Positions 25,729 to 39,214 of a stretch of 64,000 nucleotides of DNA are shown here, one piece after another. The position numbers and the translations under genes were made by a program. The notes beneath the pieces were generated by a model that was not told where the DNA came from, did not search any database, and was given only the letters and a program-made list of their open reading frames with translations. Source of the stretch: Parasponia andersonii (taxonomy: Eukaryota > Streptophyta > Magnoliopsida > Rosales > Cannabaceae); assembly GCA_002914805.1 (NCBI GenBank), contig JXTB01000035.1:1352866-1416865 (forward strand), read 5' to 3'. Numbering within the stretch: the stretch's first letter is position 1; each line of letters begins with the position of its first letter.

Positions 25729-26181
25729 TTAGCCTTCTCTATACATCTTCGATACTGATAGAGCATTCATAATAAACTCCGGTGCATAATAGCAATCATT
25801 CACGACCATGGAGCTATCATTGATTTTTAAGTAAGCATCGCCCATGCCTTTAATTCGAACTCTTCGATTGTCTACCACACAATGACCAACATTAGTTAAT
25901 TGATTTGGTTCAACGGACCATTTCTGATCGTTGCAAATATTGACACTAGATCCTGAGTCCACTAACTAGAGATCTCACATATCTTCAACAGAGAGAGATT
26001 TTCTAGGCCTTTTAGATGATCTAACTATCGGAGAAGATCCTAAACACTTTTCAGTAGAGGTATCCTCAGGTTGATTATCATTCAATCTCATTGAATGTTG
26101 TGATGTCTCTATAGATGTCCTTACTCTATTCCATGTACTGTATTCCCTGGTCTTTTTCCTCTTTCTAGAAACTATATCCAT
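25729..26181 (-). pseudogene. Copia protease region and upstream linker
   Basis: 25,962-25,729 contains DSGSSVNICN (the aspartic protease D-S-G motif) and ends in a CYYAPEFIMNALSVSK block, the usual copia protease-end pattern. 26,181-25,975 reads as a basic, serine-rich linker (SSKRPRKSLSVED) whose usual place in copia polyproteins is later, so this part may be rearranged. Broken. Confidence 0.6.
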
Positions 26182-29100
26182 CTTATGAATAAGTATTTCC
26201 TAATAAACTACAAAAAAGTAAAATTCCCAATTAGACAAAAAGTCATAAAATAAATTCAATTCATAATCGAATTTAATGAATTCAATTCATAATTAAATTG
26301 AGTAAGTTTATTCTCAATTAAACATATAAGGAAAAATAATCAAATACAAACATTTTTGTTTTGATTGAATTTTGTAGTAGGATAACAAATGCCTCAATAA
26401 GAGTGTTCATTATCTTGTGTAAGATAATAAATATCTCAATAAGGGTATTTATTAATTATCAGGAATAAACTTTGACAAAATCACCAACTCTTGTGATTTA
26501 TTAATCAAAGTAACTGATTTAAAATCAACAGACAACTCGTACAAGATATTGTAGTACACATAGAGTAAATTAGGAAACATAAATGTAATGACATATAATC
26601 AGACAAGAAGATTATGTGTTATGCTCTTATTGGCCATTTGGAAACTAAGGATAAACTATGGACAAGTATGCAAATTATGATCCTCTTAGTACTCAATTAA
26701 GTTTATTAATTTATCTGAATATAAAAGAATTTAAAATACTTAATATTAAATCGATCAAGATAAAATATTTGTGAAGAATCCATAAGACTACCAGAAATAT
26801 TCAAAGTATTTTGATCTACCATAGATTACAAGTTACTTACGGGTAATCATGTGAATCTACAAGTCCAATGTGAACAATTCACTTTAGACATAAAGACAAA
26901 TATCTCATATTCCAGTTTGCTAATTACCCTACTTATCGGTCCATAAAATTACTAACATAGTTCTTACGAGAGGTTGAGTGTGTAACTATCATTTTAATAT
27001 AAACTTTCTTATACAATATAGTCTCCTATGGGAGATCAGTATGTATAATTCACTTGCAAATATATCCTAAGAGATTCAATACCAGTAATACCTAGATGAA
27101 ATCCTTCTTATCGGAGCTCAGTAAGATTCTGAGATGAGACACATCTTTAGAACTATTGAACCAATAATGGAGACCGTGGATATCTCATACCCGCCCCCGT
27201 TAAATCTTTTAAAAATTTAGGGGTCCTAATTTTACCTAGTTATCTAACTTATTTAGCAACTACAAAATCAATTATGTATATCCAATTATGAAACTTAAAG
27301 AGAATGAGCTAATTTAAGACATTATGACATACTATTCTAGACATAGTGCTATGATCGAACAATTATTGTCTAAAGCCAAAGTGCTAACACTATATTTTAC
27401 ATGTTATGTATATAAAAGTAGACAATAAAAGTACACAGGACAAAACGATCAAGTAAGAAGGTATGTAGATTGTAAATCATTCAAGCAAAACTTTTCCAGA
27501 AGAAAATTCAATTTTTTGATAAAAAATTTTTCAAACAAAGATAAATAATTGAAAACAATATTTAAACCAAATCCTGTATAAAAGCTTAGTTTTGAAAAAA
27601 AACTAACTAAAAAATTTTAACTACTAAATTATTCAACCAATACTTTTAAAGATTCTTAGTAGTAGAATTTAGTCAAATTAAATTCCAAGTATATTTATAA
27701 AAATACGTAAACTATTATAAAAAAAATTTGCATAAAAGTTTTACAAATAATTATAAATGCAAGTAATGAATATAAATAACTTTATATGCATTCACTAATT
27801 TTCTCAAAATTAATAATTTCAAAACTAAAGAATGGTTTAAATAATTTTGGATAAAAAATTTAGTCAAAAATTTAAAATCCTCCCACTCAATATGACAATC
27901 ATATCAAATTTATCTTGTAATAACTTAATTATCTTATAATTATCAAAATCCCTTTTGTGACATAAAATATTATCATAATTATATCATAATTATCAATATT
28001 TTATGTCAAATACTACTATACCAAAATATTACCATAATTATCTCATAATTATAATATTTTCTTAATCAAAATTAAAACATTTTAATCTCATTAAAATCAA
28101 GCTCCAATTTTCTTGGAAATCATGAAAAGAAATAATTATCATTATAGTATTTTTTTATCCTTTTAATTAATGTAAATAATCTCATTAATTAATATTAATT
28201 ATTAATCATATTAATAATTATTAAAGAATAAAAAATAATCACATTAATAATTATTGAATAATAATTCAAAATTAATTAAATTCAATAATTAATATTTTTT
28301 AGTAAAACATATTATCCTATGTGTAAGAATTAAGTTCACAACTTATTCTTGTCTAAATTTAAAAAGAACAAATATTTTTAAATTATTGACTTATTAGGAT
28401 AATTTAAATAATTATAAAATAAATCGCATTTATTATCTCATTATTAATTAATTAAAGAATTAATTAATTTATCTAATTTTATCTTAATCTTATTAAGATA
28501 TTATCTTAAACTCATTAAGATTTAAAGGGTAACAAAAGAGAATTATTTTAAATTATAGAAATCATATTTTTATAACTATACTTAGAAAAGATTAATTGTA
28601 ATATTCTAAATTAGGAAATAATTAACACTTTTTTAATTAATCTTAATTATTTAGAGACTTATAACTCATATAATGTTTCTAATTTATCGAGTTTGTATAT
28701 CTAATATAATCAAATAATTCTAATAATTAAATAAAGATCATATCTAAATTTAATCGTAATAGAAATCGAATCATTATTAAATTTCTATAATTAATTAATT
28801 AACTAATTAATCTCATTAATTAGTTGTCTAATTAATCTCATTAATCAGTAGAGTTACTAGTCAAATTAGTTATCTCTAACTATATTTCAATTACTATAGA
28901 TAGAATAGTTGTTAGATAAATAGTTATTATAAGTAACTATTGAATATTAATCTAATTAAATTCAAATCTTTTCTATCCTAATTAATCTCATTAATTACAA
29001 ATTTGAATAATCTATGGATAGTAATTATTTAAATCTAATCTGATTAGTTTTTAGTTTCGAATTTAAATTAAACTATATCACAATTTAAATCAAATTTAAA

Positions 29101-29807
29101 TTAAAGATAATTAGTAAATTCAAATTATTCAAATTTAAACTATCATGATTTATGGGTAATTATCTAATCATATTTATTCATATTAAATTTCAAATTACTT
29201 TGAATAGTTGTTATCTATTTAAATTCAAAATTTAAATAGAAACAAATAGGAAAGCTTATCTAATTTCAAGAATTAGTGGATATCCTATTCAAATTCATAT
29301 TAACTATTACATTTGATATTTAAATTAAAAATTTAAATAGGCGTGCATTGGCTGTGCGCGGGCGTGCCATGCGCTGCGCATACAGCCATGCACATAGGCT
29401 GCCTGACGTAGCACGCGCATAGGCCGCGTGTGCATGCGGCCTACATGGCTGTGTCTAGCCGCGCGCGAGGCCAAGGCATGCACATAATTTTTTTTAAATG
29501 CTGAAAAAATTAGAAGAACATCAAAAATTCTGGAAAAAAAAAATCAGATTTTCAAAATTTTTGAAACATATTCATGAATCTGTCAACATAAAATTTAAGA
29601 ACACCCAAACTTAATTTTGCTATAATCACAATCCACAAATTTTCTCACCATGCAAAAATCAATAGTATACGTAATTAAATATCATTCATCACCATGAATC
29701 ATTTAACTATCATAAACAAAAATTACTCAAACTCAATCACATAACCTAGATCATACAACTAGATCAATATTATGCTATACATATGAACCAATGCTCTTGA
29801 TACCAAT
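26182..29807 (-). mobile_element. Long non-coding leader of the copia element
   Basis: AT-rich throughout, extremely so at 27,480-29,340, with no recognisable coding. A GC- and CpG-rich block (29,340-29,480) interrupts it. The primer-binding site (complement of 29,793-29,806) lies next to the LTR. Copia elements with long untranslated leaders are known, but gag was not recognised here, so some of this may be foreign sequence. Confidence 0.5.
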
Positions 29808-31799
29808 TGATGGTATTTGGACCTAACACTTAGGAAAAAATATACATGCATGCAAACTATGGAAAACACTTGATCACATCATGAACAAAGCTGAAAAATT
29901 AGCGGATTTAGATTTTAAATTTTTTTTACATAAAATAGTTTTTATAACCATAGAATATGAATATATCAACTACAAGATCATGTATATCATAAATCAAATC
30001 TAGATACATAAACCCTAGAGATGAGATTAGGGTTTACCTCTTGTAGCGTGCTCCTTCTTTATCTCCTTATAGATGGTGATCAAATCTCCAACCCTAGATC
30101 TTTTTGTCTATGCTCTTACTCTTGGTTGATGAGGCAAGTGGGTATTTGTTGGGCTATTTCTACACACAAAATACTGCACGTATACAGGTTGCAACAAGTA
30201 ATATAAAGTAAGAAAGTATCGATCCCACGAGGAGTACTTGATTTACAAATTCTAAGTACTAACCGAAACTAGTTTCTAGTTTATCCAAATGACAATATTC
30301 GATGGTTTTGTGCAAGAGTTAAAATATAAATAACAATGTAAAATGAAAGAAAGGAAATTGAAAACCAAGCAACTAAAATATTTCTTAAAGCAATAATAGG
30401 GAACCTAGGGATGCAATCTAACCTCTAACTCTTTAAACTATTAGTTTTCTTCATAAAATAATTATCTATGTAGAATTGACAACTGAGAATCTTAAAGTAT
30501 TCACAAAATCCTTTCCAAAACATAAGTGAAAATGTCTAAATAAGATAATATACTATTCCTAACATAAATTGATTAGACTCATTAAGTTTGGTCATTCTCA
30601 CATAAAGCTACATAAGTTACATAGGTATATTTCTATCCTATGCAGACTCACCCTATACTAGGTAATTTTATGATGTTCAATCTATGTCCAAACCTATAAC
30701 CCTTCCCCAGTTCATATAGATTTCACAACTTAACTCCATTTAATGGCCAAGTAAATAGATGCATTAAGCTCAAGATAGAACAACTAACTCACAATAGATA
30801 TCAAGAATAATAGAGGAAAACTAAATAGTTAGATTATATTAAAGGTTCAATAGCCTCTCTAGAAAGGGAGTTTAGCTCATGTTCTTACAAAGTAAATCAA
30901 AATAGATACAATAATTATCACCCCCTAGGAATCTTTAGACTTGTAATACTAGTAGAATTATTATATACTTAGTGCCGAATTTTATTAAGTTTGCATTCGC
31001 AAATACTTGAAATTATGTGCGTAGTATTATTTTAATGTTAAGTTTCATTACGTGAAAAACCATAGTTAATCCTCATTTTAACTTAGAATTTATAAGTTAG
31101 TTTTCCTTAATAATAAATTAATTTTATAATAATTATATTATGTACATCAATATAACCTAGCCTTTATATTATTATTGTATGGCCTATGTATAATATATGC
31201 TTATAAAGATACTTTTCCTATGCTATAAAAAAATGATGTATGCTTACTTTACAATGTTATCATACTTCAACATACTTTAACAAAGGAAATGCTGTGATAG
31301 TTGAATATAAGTTTGGATTCATTGAAGCATACCCACTCATATTAAGAAAAGAGTAAATAAGATAAAGAATTTAAAGGTGTCGTACCAATCTCCACTAGGT
31401 GAGGATATCCGAGGGAAAATAAGACCGACCTCCTCTAAGCGAGGATTTCCGAGGAAAAGTATGTTAAGATTATGACCGTGGGTGTTTTCAGTTGGGTCGC
31501 TCCCCTGATTTCCCATTCGGTAGTGCGCTCTCAGTACGTATACCAAGGCTCATAAGAAAGATAAAAGACTTTATAATCAAGAATGAGATAAAATCATGAT
31601 ATAATATCTTATAATAAAGCGTAAAATAAGGATTTCATAAAACAACATAATTGGACTTTAATAAAAATAGAATTATTTGTTCATAAGAAAAATGTTTTGT
31701 GAAAATTACATTGTACTTACTGAGTGAAAGCTCACATTTTATAAGTATCCATGCTATAGGTACCAAAGGAAAGAAACTTCTGATTTGATTATAAAAGCT

Positions 31800-33475
31800 T
31801 GAAGTACATATTCACTCAGAAAGAGTTGAACATAAGGCAATGTATATGGCTTGAGTTAGTGAAGGATTATGATTGTGAAATCTTGTACTACCCGGGTAAG
31901 GCAAATAGGGTTGCAGATGCACTAAGCAGAAAAACAACTTCAACTCTAATGTCAATAAAAGCTTTACCTAAGCCCTTATAAGAGGATATAAATAGTGTCA
32001 GTTTAGAGTTAATATTAGGTAAATTATCTATATTAATCTTAAACCAAACATTTTCGAGAATATGAAGGAAACCCAAGAGCTCGATCCTATCTTAGCATGA
32101 ATTAAAGAAGACATTGCAAAAGGAAAACCGACCGAGTTTAGTCTCTCTACTGACAGAATTCTCAAACTAAATGGTAGATTATGCATACCCAATGATGCCA
32201 AAATGAAGAATCAGATCCTTTCTGAGGCACACGAGACCCGTTATTCTGTCAATCCAGGTGCGACAAAGATGTATAAGGATCTAAAGGAACACTTTTGGTG
32301 GAATGGAATGAAAACCGATGTTGCAAAGTATGTACAAAGGTGCATGACATGTCAAAAAGTCAAAGCTGAACACAAGCGGCCTGCTGGAGAATTACAACCA
32401 ATAGAAATTCCAGAGTGGAAATGAGAAAAAATTGCTATGGATTTTGTGATTGGATTACCAAGAATGCCAGAAGGATACGGTGCAATATGGGTGATTGTGG
32501 ATCAACTAACTAAATCAGCATACTTTCTACCAATGAAAATCACTTACTCATTGGAAAAGTTAGCTGAATTATACGTGGCTAAGGTAGTCAGACTATATGG
32601 AATACCATGAAATATCATTTCTGATCGCAACAGTCGATTTACCTCCATTTTTGGAGAAAAGTGCAACAAGCCTTAGGTACAAAGCTAAATTTTAGCACGA
32701 CTTTCCATCTTCAAACTAATGGGCAGTCAGAACGAACTATCCAAACTTTGGAGGATATGCTTAGGGCATGCGTCATGGAGTTTAAAGGAGCATGGAATAA
32801 AAAGCTTCCATTGATAAAGTTCTCCTACAATAACAGCTACCAGGCCTCGATCAAGGCAGCACCTTATGAAGCACTTTATGGAAGAAGATATAGATCCCCA
32901 ATCCATTGGTTTGAACCAGGGGAGAAACATTTAGAAACCACTGATTTCATAAAGGAAACCACTAAAGCTATACAAAAAATTAGAAAAAGGATGGAAACTG
33001 CTCAGTGTAGACAGAAAAGCTATGCAGACAAGCGGAGAACTCCGTTAGAATTCCAAGTGGGAGATATTGTTTTCTCAAAATAGCACCAATAAAGGGAGTA
33101 ATGCGGTTTGGAAAGAGAGAAAAATTGAGTCCAAGATACATTGGACCATTCGAAATTTTAGAACGTATTGGCAAATTAGCCAATAAGTTGGCTTTACCGC
33201 CTGAACTAGCATCAGTGCATAACGTGTTCCACGTATCCATGCTGAAGAAATACATCTCAGACCCGTTAGATGTATTGAAGCATGAACTTGTTGAAGTTCA
33301 TGAGGACTTGACATACGAGGAGAAACCAGTAATGGTTTTGGCTCGTGAAGAAAAGACTCTTAGAAACAAGACCATACCTTTAGTTAAGGTATTATGGCGA
33401 AACCACAAGATGAAAGAGGCTACTTGGGAACGAGAAGAAGAGATGAAGGAAAAGTGCCTAGAATTATTCTAATTT
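31800..33475 (+). pseudogene. Tekay pol end: RNase H tail, integrase and chromodomain
   Basis: In order: an RNase H tail ([25 protein letters not shown] spans about 31,860-31,935), an HHCC zinc-binding region (CMTCQKVKAEHKRPAGEL near 32,350), an integrase catalytic core (LPRMPEGYGAIWVIVDQLTK near 32,455 and HLQTNGQSERTIQTLEDMLR near 32,710), a GPFEILERIG C-terminal block (near 33,145) and a chromodomain (LRNKTIPLVKVLWRNH, ATWERE, about 33,360-33,435). This order and the chromodomain fit the Tekay/Del chromovirus clade closely. Broken. Confidence 0.88.
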
Positions 33476-33507
33476 TCGAGGACGAAAATATTATAAGTAG
33501 GGGAGAT

Positions 33508-36500
33508 TGTCACCCCCTAGGAATCTTTAGACTTGCAATACTAGTAAAATTATTATATACTTAGTGCCGAATTTTAATAAGATTGCATTCGTAAATACTT
33601 GAAATTATGTGCGTAGTATTATTTTAATGTTAAGTTTTATTACGTGAGAAAACCATAGTTAATCCTCATTTTAACTTAGAATTTCTAAGTTAGTTTTCCT
33701 TAATAATAAATTGATTTTACAATAATTATATTATGTACTTCAATATATCCTAATTAAAAATGTGACATGTTTATGTCACATTAAAATTGTTACATTTTAT
33801 AACGTAAAGTTAATGGTTGCACCAAAATAGTACCATGCTATAATTTGAAAGGCTAGAATTTAAGTATATAAAGAATTAAATAGACAAATCAATCTAAGGG
33901 TGGAAAATAAGTTATAGAAAAAGATGAAAAGTAGTAAAGTTTTACTTTAGAAAGGTAATAATTTTAAATGAGTGGAATAGAAAAGGAAAACCATAAAAGT
34001 AATGGGAAATTCAAAAGGTAGGAATTAAAGGAAACTCATAATGGAAATGTTCTTTGGAAATTAGTGGCCATAATTCAAAGTGGAAGACATAGACAAAACT
34101 AATTAGTAACTCTTATCTCCAAAATAATTCAAAACGTATAAAAAAGATTAATATAGTGGAGACTTTCTTTGGGCGCTAGTGGTATTGGATTCTAAATAAT
34201 TGAAAAAGAAGAAAGATTAGAGACAAAAGTAGTGGATGAGTAAAAAAATAAAGTAAAAAATAAGGTAATGGAGTAGGAAAAGAAGATATATTGACAAATT
34301 GATAATAACGATGCTTGGATTATTTAATGGAATGTGAAAGAATGTATTATTGGATACCTTCCATGGATGACCTATAAATAGATCATTCATTTGGTAATTC
34401 AAATCCGTGCTTAACCTTTCAAATTACTTAGCCAAAACTATCTTCATATTTCCAATTATTCCTCTCCAAAAAAAAAAAAAAACTCTTTCTACCTCACTCT
34501 TCCAAATCCACAAGAGATAGAATATTTTACCCATCGACTCTAGAAATTTAGAATTATAATCAAGAGAAGAGAGCACTTAATTTTGTGGTGGAGACGTAAT
34601 AAAAAAGATCCAAACTTGGAAGGTATTTATTTCCTCACCTTGCTTGTTATGTGTTTAAATAGATTATATAAAAGAATAAATAAGTAATAACATATTTGAC
34701 CTACTTTAGATGTTATATAATTTATATTACATTGAGACTTAGTTTGTTGATTTCTTAAGCCTTTAAATATGAATACTTCATAATAATAAATGCTAAATAA
34801 TAATATAATAGTAAAATCAAAATGACTAAACACAAAAAAGTGGAAGATTTTTTTTAGTGTAAGACCCTAAAATAAAATATGCATGAAAATAAACCAAGCT
34901 TAATGATTTAGACTTAGATCCTTAAGAACAGATTTTTATCCATTAGAAATACTTCCCAAAAATTAAAGATGTTTGCTCAAAAATTGGAAGGACTAAAATG
35001 CAAAAATTTTGAGTATTTAGGTCAAAAGTGTAATTTTGACAAAATATGGGTCAAATATGTGAAAAAGTTAATTTAGGCAATTTTAAGACTATTTTAAAGT
35101 GTAAAAGTAAATAAAGGAAGAATCTTTAACAAAAAAAGATATAACTCAATATTTACTATTAGATGGCATAAATGTTAGAAATCTTAAGATTTTGGGTAAA
35201 AATGTAAATTATAAAACTTGAAATATTGGGTTGGAAATTTGGTATAAGAATAAATAAAAAAATTATTTTAATTGGGATAAGAAAAGATTCACTTAAATTT
35301 AAGACATGAAATCAATTATAAGAAATAAATAATGTATGCCTCTAATTGTATTTTGCCTAAGTTTAGTGATAGACCTAAAAAACGCGATCAGCACCAAATA
35401 ATATTTAGTCTAAGTATGATTTTAGATATTAAATTTGTATATCCCTTAGTGTGGTTGACTCAATTATCATATTATGACCCTTAATTATGAATAAAGAAAT
35501 TAATCTAGAATAATTCAAAGTATTTGATGAAAAGAAATATAATTAAGAAAACTTATTTGATTTAGGATGATATTAATCAAATCAACAACCAAATTATTGA
35601 TAGATTAAAAAGACCACTATGATCAAGGTTAAGGAGAATCAAATCTCATCCATCTAAGTGAAAGTATAAATTAGTCAATGAATATAGCATGACATTGTTT
35701 CTCAAATGTGAAGTTTTATGCTAGATCAAGACTGAGTCTTAAATGTTTTAAGCCTACTAAGTAATTAGAAGTTAAAAAAAATAGTATAAGGCCATTTTAA
35801 ATTTTCTCTAACAAATAGAGTATGTATACGTCAGGGCAAACTTCGATCTAGACGTAGGTAATTAATGAGTAGAACTAGGAAAATCATATTACGAGGTAAG
35901 TACAATTTCACCTATGGCATGGATGGTTAAAAATGTTTCATGTTTATAGTATGATATGTTTAAATTAATTTCATGTATTAATTTGCTTTTATATTATTAT
36001 TGTATGGCATATGTATAATATATGCTTATAAAGATACTTTTCTTATGCTATAAAAAAAATTGATGTATGCTTACTTTACAATGTTATCATACTTCAACAT
36101 ACTTTAACAAAGGGAATGCTATGATAGTTGAATATAAGTTTGGGTTCATTGAAGCGTACCCACTCATATTAAGAAAAGACTAAATAAGATAAAGAATTTA
36201 AAGGTGTCTTACTAACCTCCACTAGGTGAGAATATCCGAGGGAAAATAAAACTGATTTCCCCTAAGCGAGGATTCCCGAGAAAAAGTATGTTAAGATTAT
36301 AACCGTGAGTGTTTTCAGTTGGGTCGCTCCCCTGATTTCCCATTCAGTAGTGCACTCTCGGTACATATACCAGGGCCTATAAGAAAGATAAAATCCTTTA
36401 CAATCAAGAATGAGATAAAATCATGATATAATATCTTATAATAAAACGTAAAGTAATGATTTCATAAAACAACATAACTGGACTTTCAAAAAAAAAAATA

Positions 36501-37239
36501 GAATTGTTTGTTCATAAGAAAAATATTTTATGAGAATTACATTGTACTTACTGGGCGAAAGCTCACATTTTATAAGTATCCATGCTATAGGTACCAAAGG
36601 AAAGAAATCTCTGATTTGATTGATGGGTTAGCTAGAATTGAACAAGGGATGAATTCGAGGCACGAGCAATGGAATACTGTCATTATAAATTACTTCCGCA
36701 TATGTTCTTATTATGAGACAAATGATTTCAATTATATAAACTTAATGTTATTTGAAAACCTACTTATAACTTGGTATTTTATTTCGTAATGCATGACTTA
36801 ATCAAATTGAACTTGAAAATGTATTTCAATTTAATAGAAGTTAAACAAATATTTTTTTTTAGATCTAAAAGAGAAAATGTTTTGATTTAAATAAATGCAA
36901 AACATAAGGGGTTCTGTCAAAAAGACCGAAACTATCTAAGGAGAGCTTGGGACTTAAGTGGTCCGTATGTGACCTCGCTCCTCACCTGGGAGCCTTTTAT
37001 GGTTGTGCATTATTTAAATCACCTTAATAAAAAGTTTATAATCAAATTTAAATAAAAGGTACTTAACCATTGCGAAGCATTTACTTGTTTTCAAAATTTA
37101 AGTAAATTGTTAGTTATGAATATAAATCTCTTAAAAAGAAATAAAAGCATAAAAAAAATTGTCATGAATTTTGAGCATCTAAATTTTTTTAAGCTAAGAA
37201 GGTAAGTAGTTAACAGTCAGAAAAAGTCTGGTCGTTACA
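33508..37239 (+). repeat. 3' LTR of the second Tekay element (3.73 kb)
   Basis: Begins TGTCACCCCCTAGGAATC after the purine tract GTAGGGGAGAT and ends GGTCGTTACA. Homologous to 18,769-22,621. Confidence 0.88.
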
Positions 37240-37499
37240 ATAATAATGATACATATTCATTTGTAGAAAATAAAGGAGATGAAAAACAAGTGGAAAAGAT
37301 AAGAAAAACTCTTTTGAAGCTTCCCAATCTGAGTTCTTCTTGGATTGAACCCTTTTCCGTAATGTTGTTTCTCCCTTAGAAATGACTCTAGGAACCCCTT
37401 AGCCGCTAGGGTTTTTGTCTCCCTTCGCCCCTCTTCCTTTAGATGAAAGAAAGAGAGTTTAAATAGTAGAGCTGCCATGACCAAAATCCAGGTTTTCTG

Positions 37500-37755
37500 C
37501 AACTTTTCAGTGCTATGGTGCCACAGCTGGCAGGAAGATGGCGCTACGGGACCAAATGGTGGCATTATGGTGCCAATATTTGGTGCCATGACACCACAAC
37601 TTGGCACTGCAGCCCTATGGAATTGGGGCTGTGGCACCAAGAGAATGGGATTGCAGCCCCACAAAATTAGGGCTACAGCATCATGTGTTTGGTGTAGTAG
37701 CCCCATGATTTTGGGGTTGTAGCCTCAAGGTTTTGGGGCTGCAGTGCCATATCTT
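37500..37755. repeat. GC-box minisatellite inside the gypsy LTR
   Basis: Degenerate units alternate TGGTGCCA-type and GCAGCCC/GGGGCTGC-type boxes at spacings of about 15-35 bp, giving many short inverted repeats. The surrounding LTR is AT-rich. The open frames through it are repeat artefacts. Confidence 0.6.
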
Positions 37756-39214
37756 CTATGAAACGACATTATCTTGTCTCACTCTTAACTTTACTCTAAA
37801 TGCTCTATCGCTGATTTTCTATTGTTACTATGCAAATTTGTCACTTAAACACCTTAATTTACCTTTATTTTAACTTCGAAACATAATAATCTTCATTCAA
37901 TGATCTCTCACCTGAAATATGCATCAAAAATAATAAAACAAGTAAAAAGAGCTCAAAGACGAGTAATTCTTAAGCTCAAAAGTATAGTAAATATAAGTGT
38001 AAAATAAACTTATCAAATAACCCAAACTTAAGCTAAAGCTCGTCCTTGAGCTAAAATAAAATATGAACAATCAAAATTAATTAAAACATACAAGTAGAGC
38101 TTTGAATGAGGTCAACATTGTCTCAACACTCTTTAAAAGATACATAACTCAAAGGAAACTTAAGGCATCACAATAGTTTAGAATTTTAAATTTACTAATA
38201 GCTTCGCTTTGTTGTCAACTCTTAGTGTATGTGTGTGTAATTGCTACTTACATTTAATCAATCATACTCAGATCACTTTATGTACACTTAGGATATACAT
38301 CTAGAGCAATCTCAATGAAAGTAAATAAGTCATCTCATAGGCCCATTTTTCATATCAAACTCCACTAATGTAGAATAACACTGAATCAAAGATTAGTTGG
38401 TCTTTAATTGGTTTGTAATATAAGGCTTGGATACAGGCGGATGGAATAATATCATTAAAGCTTATTCACACCAAGATGCCCTTTTCGCTTAATGAATACA
38501 ATTCTCTCAAGCATACCATAAGAATTTCCCCTAAACAAAGTGAATACTAAGATCTTAGATTTAATTATTCTATGATTCTTAAAAGACCTTAAAGTAAAAT
38601 TAATGTATAGTGTCCTTAACTATTTGGTATTCCCATCAATTCATAAGCCACAACCTTTAATATACCAGAGTTCGCCTCTAGTTTTATAGAGGCTAAGCTT
38701 TTAACAAATCAAAAGGCTACAATCCATGAAAACAAGTCAAGTCAAATATCAAAGATTAAGATCTACATACTAAGAGTTAGTTTGTGGTAATATAAGAATT
38801 GAGTTATAGTACTCCAATTCTTTATATTACCTGGTCCAGTTTAGTATACATAACTTATTTAAGTTGTACTAGTGTTTCTATCAGAAATCAGACACTTCAA
38901 TGATTCGAAATACATAATTCCTATTGAGATAGACAAACACTACAATATTTAGTAAGTAAAGTATTTCATCTTTATTTATAAATTATGAACTAATTAATTT
39001 AGACTTAGATAAAGAAACAAGCATCCTCATAATTAACACTTAATCATGTTTGTTTCTTTATACACAAATAAGGTCTTGGAATATTTTTCAGATAAATAAA
39101 CTATTTAACTGAGATAATTTAATCTAGCAAATATCATAATTACATATAAGAGAAAGTTGTTTATACTAAAAGGATAAAATTAGAAATTTATTTTTTAGGG
39201 TAAATATCCCAACA

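Larger units (their letters stand above)
30916..37239 (+). mobile_element. Second Tekay-type chromovirus (fossil), TSD ATAAT
   Basis: Flanked by ATAAT at 30,911-30,915 and 37,240-37,244. A short 5' LTR portion (from 30,916) is followed by the RNase H end, integrase, chromodomain, polypurine tract and a full 3' LTR (33,508-37,239, 3.73 kb). The first 240 bp of the two LTRs differ by only about 5% by eye, making this the youngest dated insertion in the block. It is heavily shortened inside and carries several breaks. Confidence 0.85.
30147..38536 (-). mobile_element. Ty3/gypsy 3' LTR with adjoining internal end, inserted in the copia LTR (fossil)
   Basis: On the minus strand the LTR starts TGATAAGTTTATTTTACAC at about 38,035 and ends GCCCAACA at 30,147. 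Just before its start is a CTCAAGGACGAGC ... TTAAGTTTGGGTTATT context, the purine-rich end typical of non-chromovirus gypsy elements. The conserved GGGATCGATACTTTC block near the LTR end is common in such LTRs. The second Tekay element (30,916-37,239) interrupts it. About 0.5 kb of internal sequence adjoins on the right before copia LTR sequence resumes. The precise lineage is uncertain. Confidence 0.65.
25043..39214 (-). mobile_element. Angela-like Ty1/copia retrotransposon, truncated and itself interrupted (fossil)
   Basis: On the minus strand, the 5' LTR starts TGTTGGGATATTT at 39,214 beside the target duplication ATAAA (39,215-39,219) and ends CCAAATACCATCA at 29,808. It is interrupted by the gypsy piece at 30,147-38,536. 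The primer site TTGGTATCAAGAGC follows, then a long non-coding leader, protease and integrase. The left edge at about 25,043 is a junction with Tat gag, not an LTR end; RT, RNase H and the second LTR are not seen. Lineage is judged from the LTR start, its length of about 1.8 kb and the protein style. Broken. Confidence 0.75.

Noticed and set aside
37257-37706. 149-codon minus-strand open frame
   Set aside because: It lies wholly within the gypsy LTR and runs through its GC-box repeat; no domain was recognised.
16736-39214. Two independent insertions of the same copia family
   Set aside because: Both copies share the same base position in gag and the same flanking gag segment, which favours one insertion followed by duplication.
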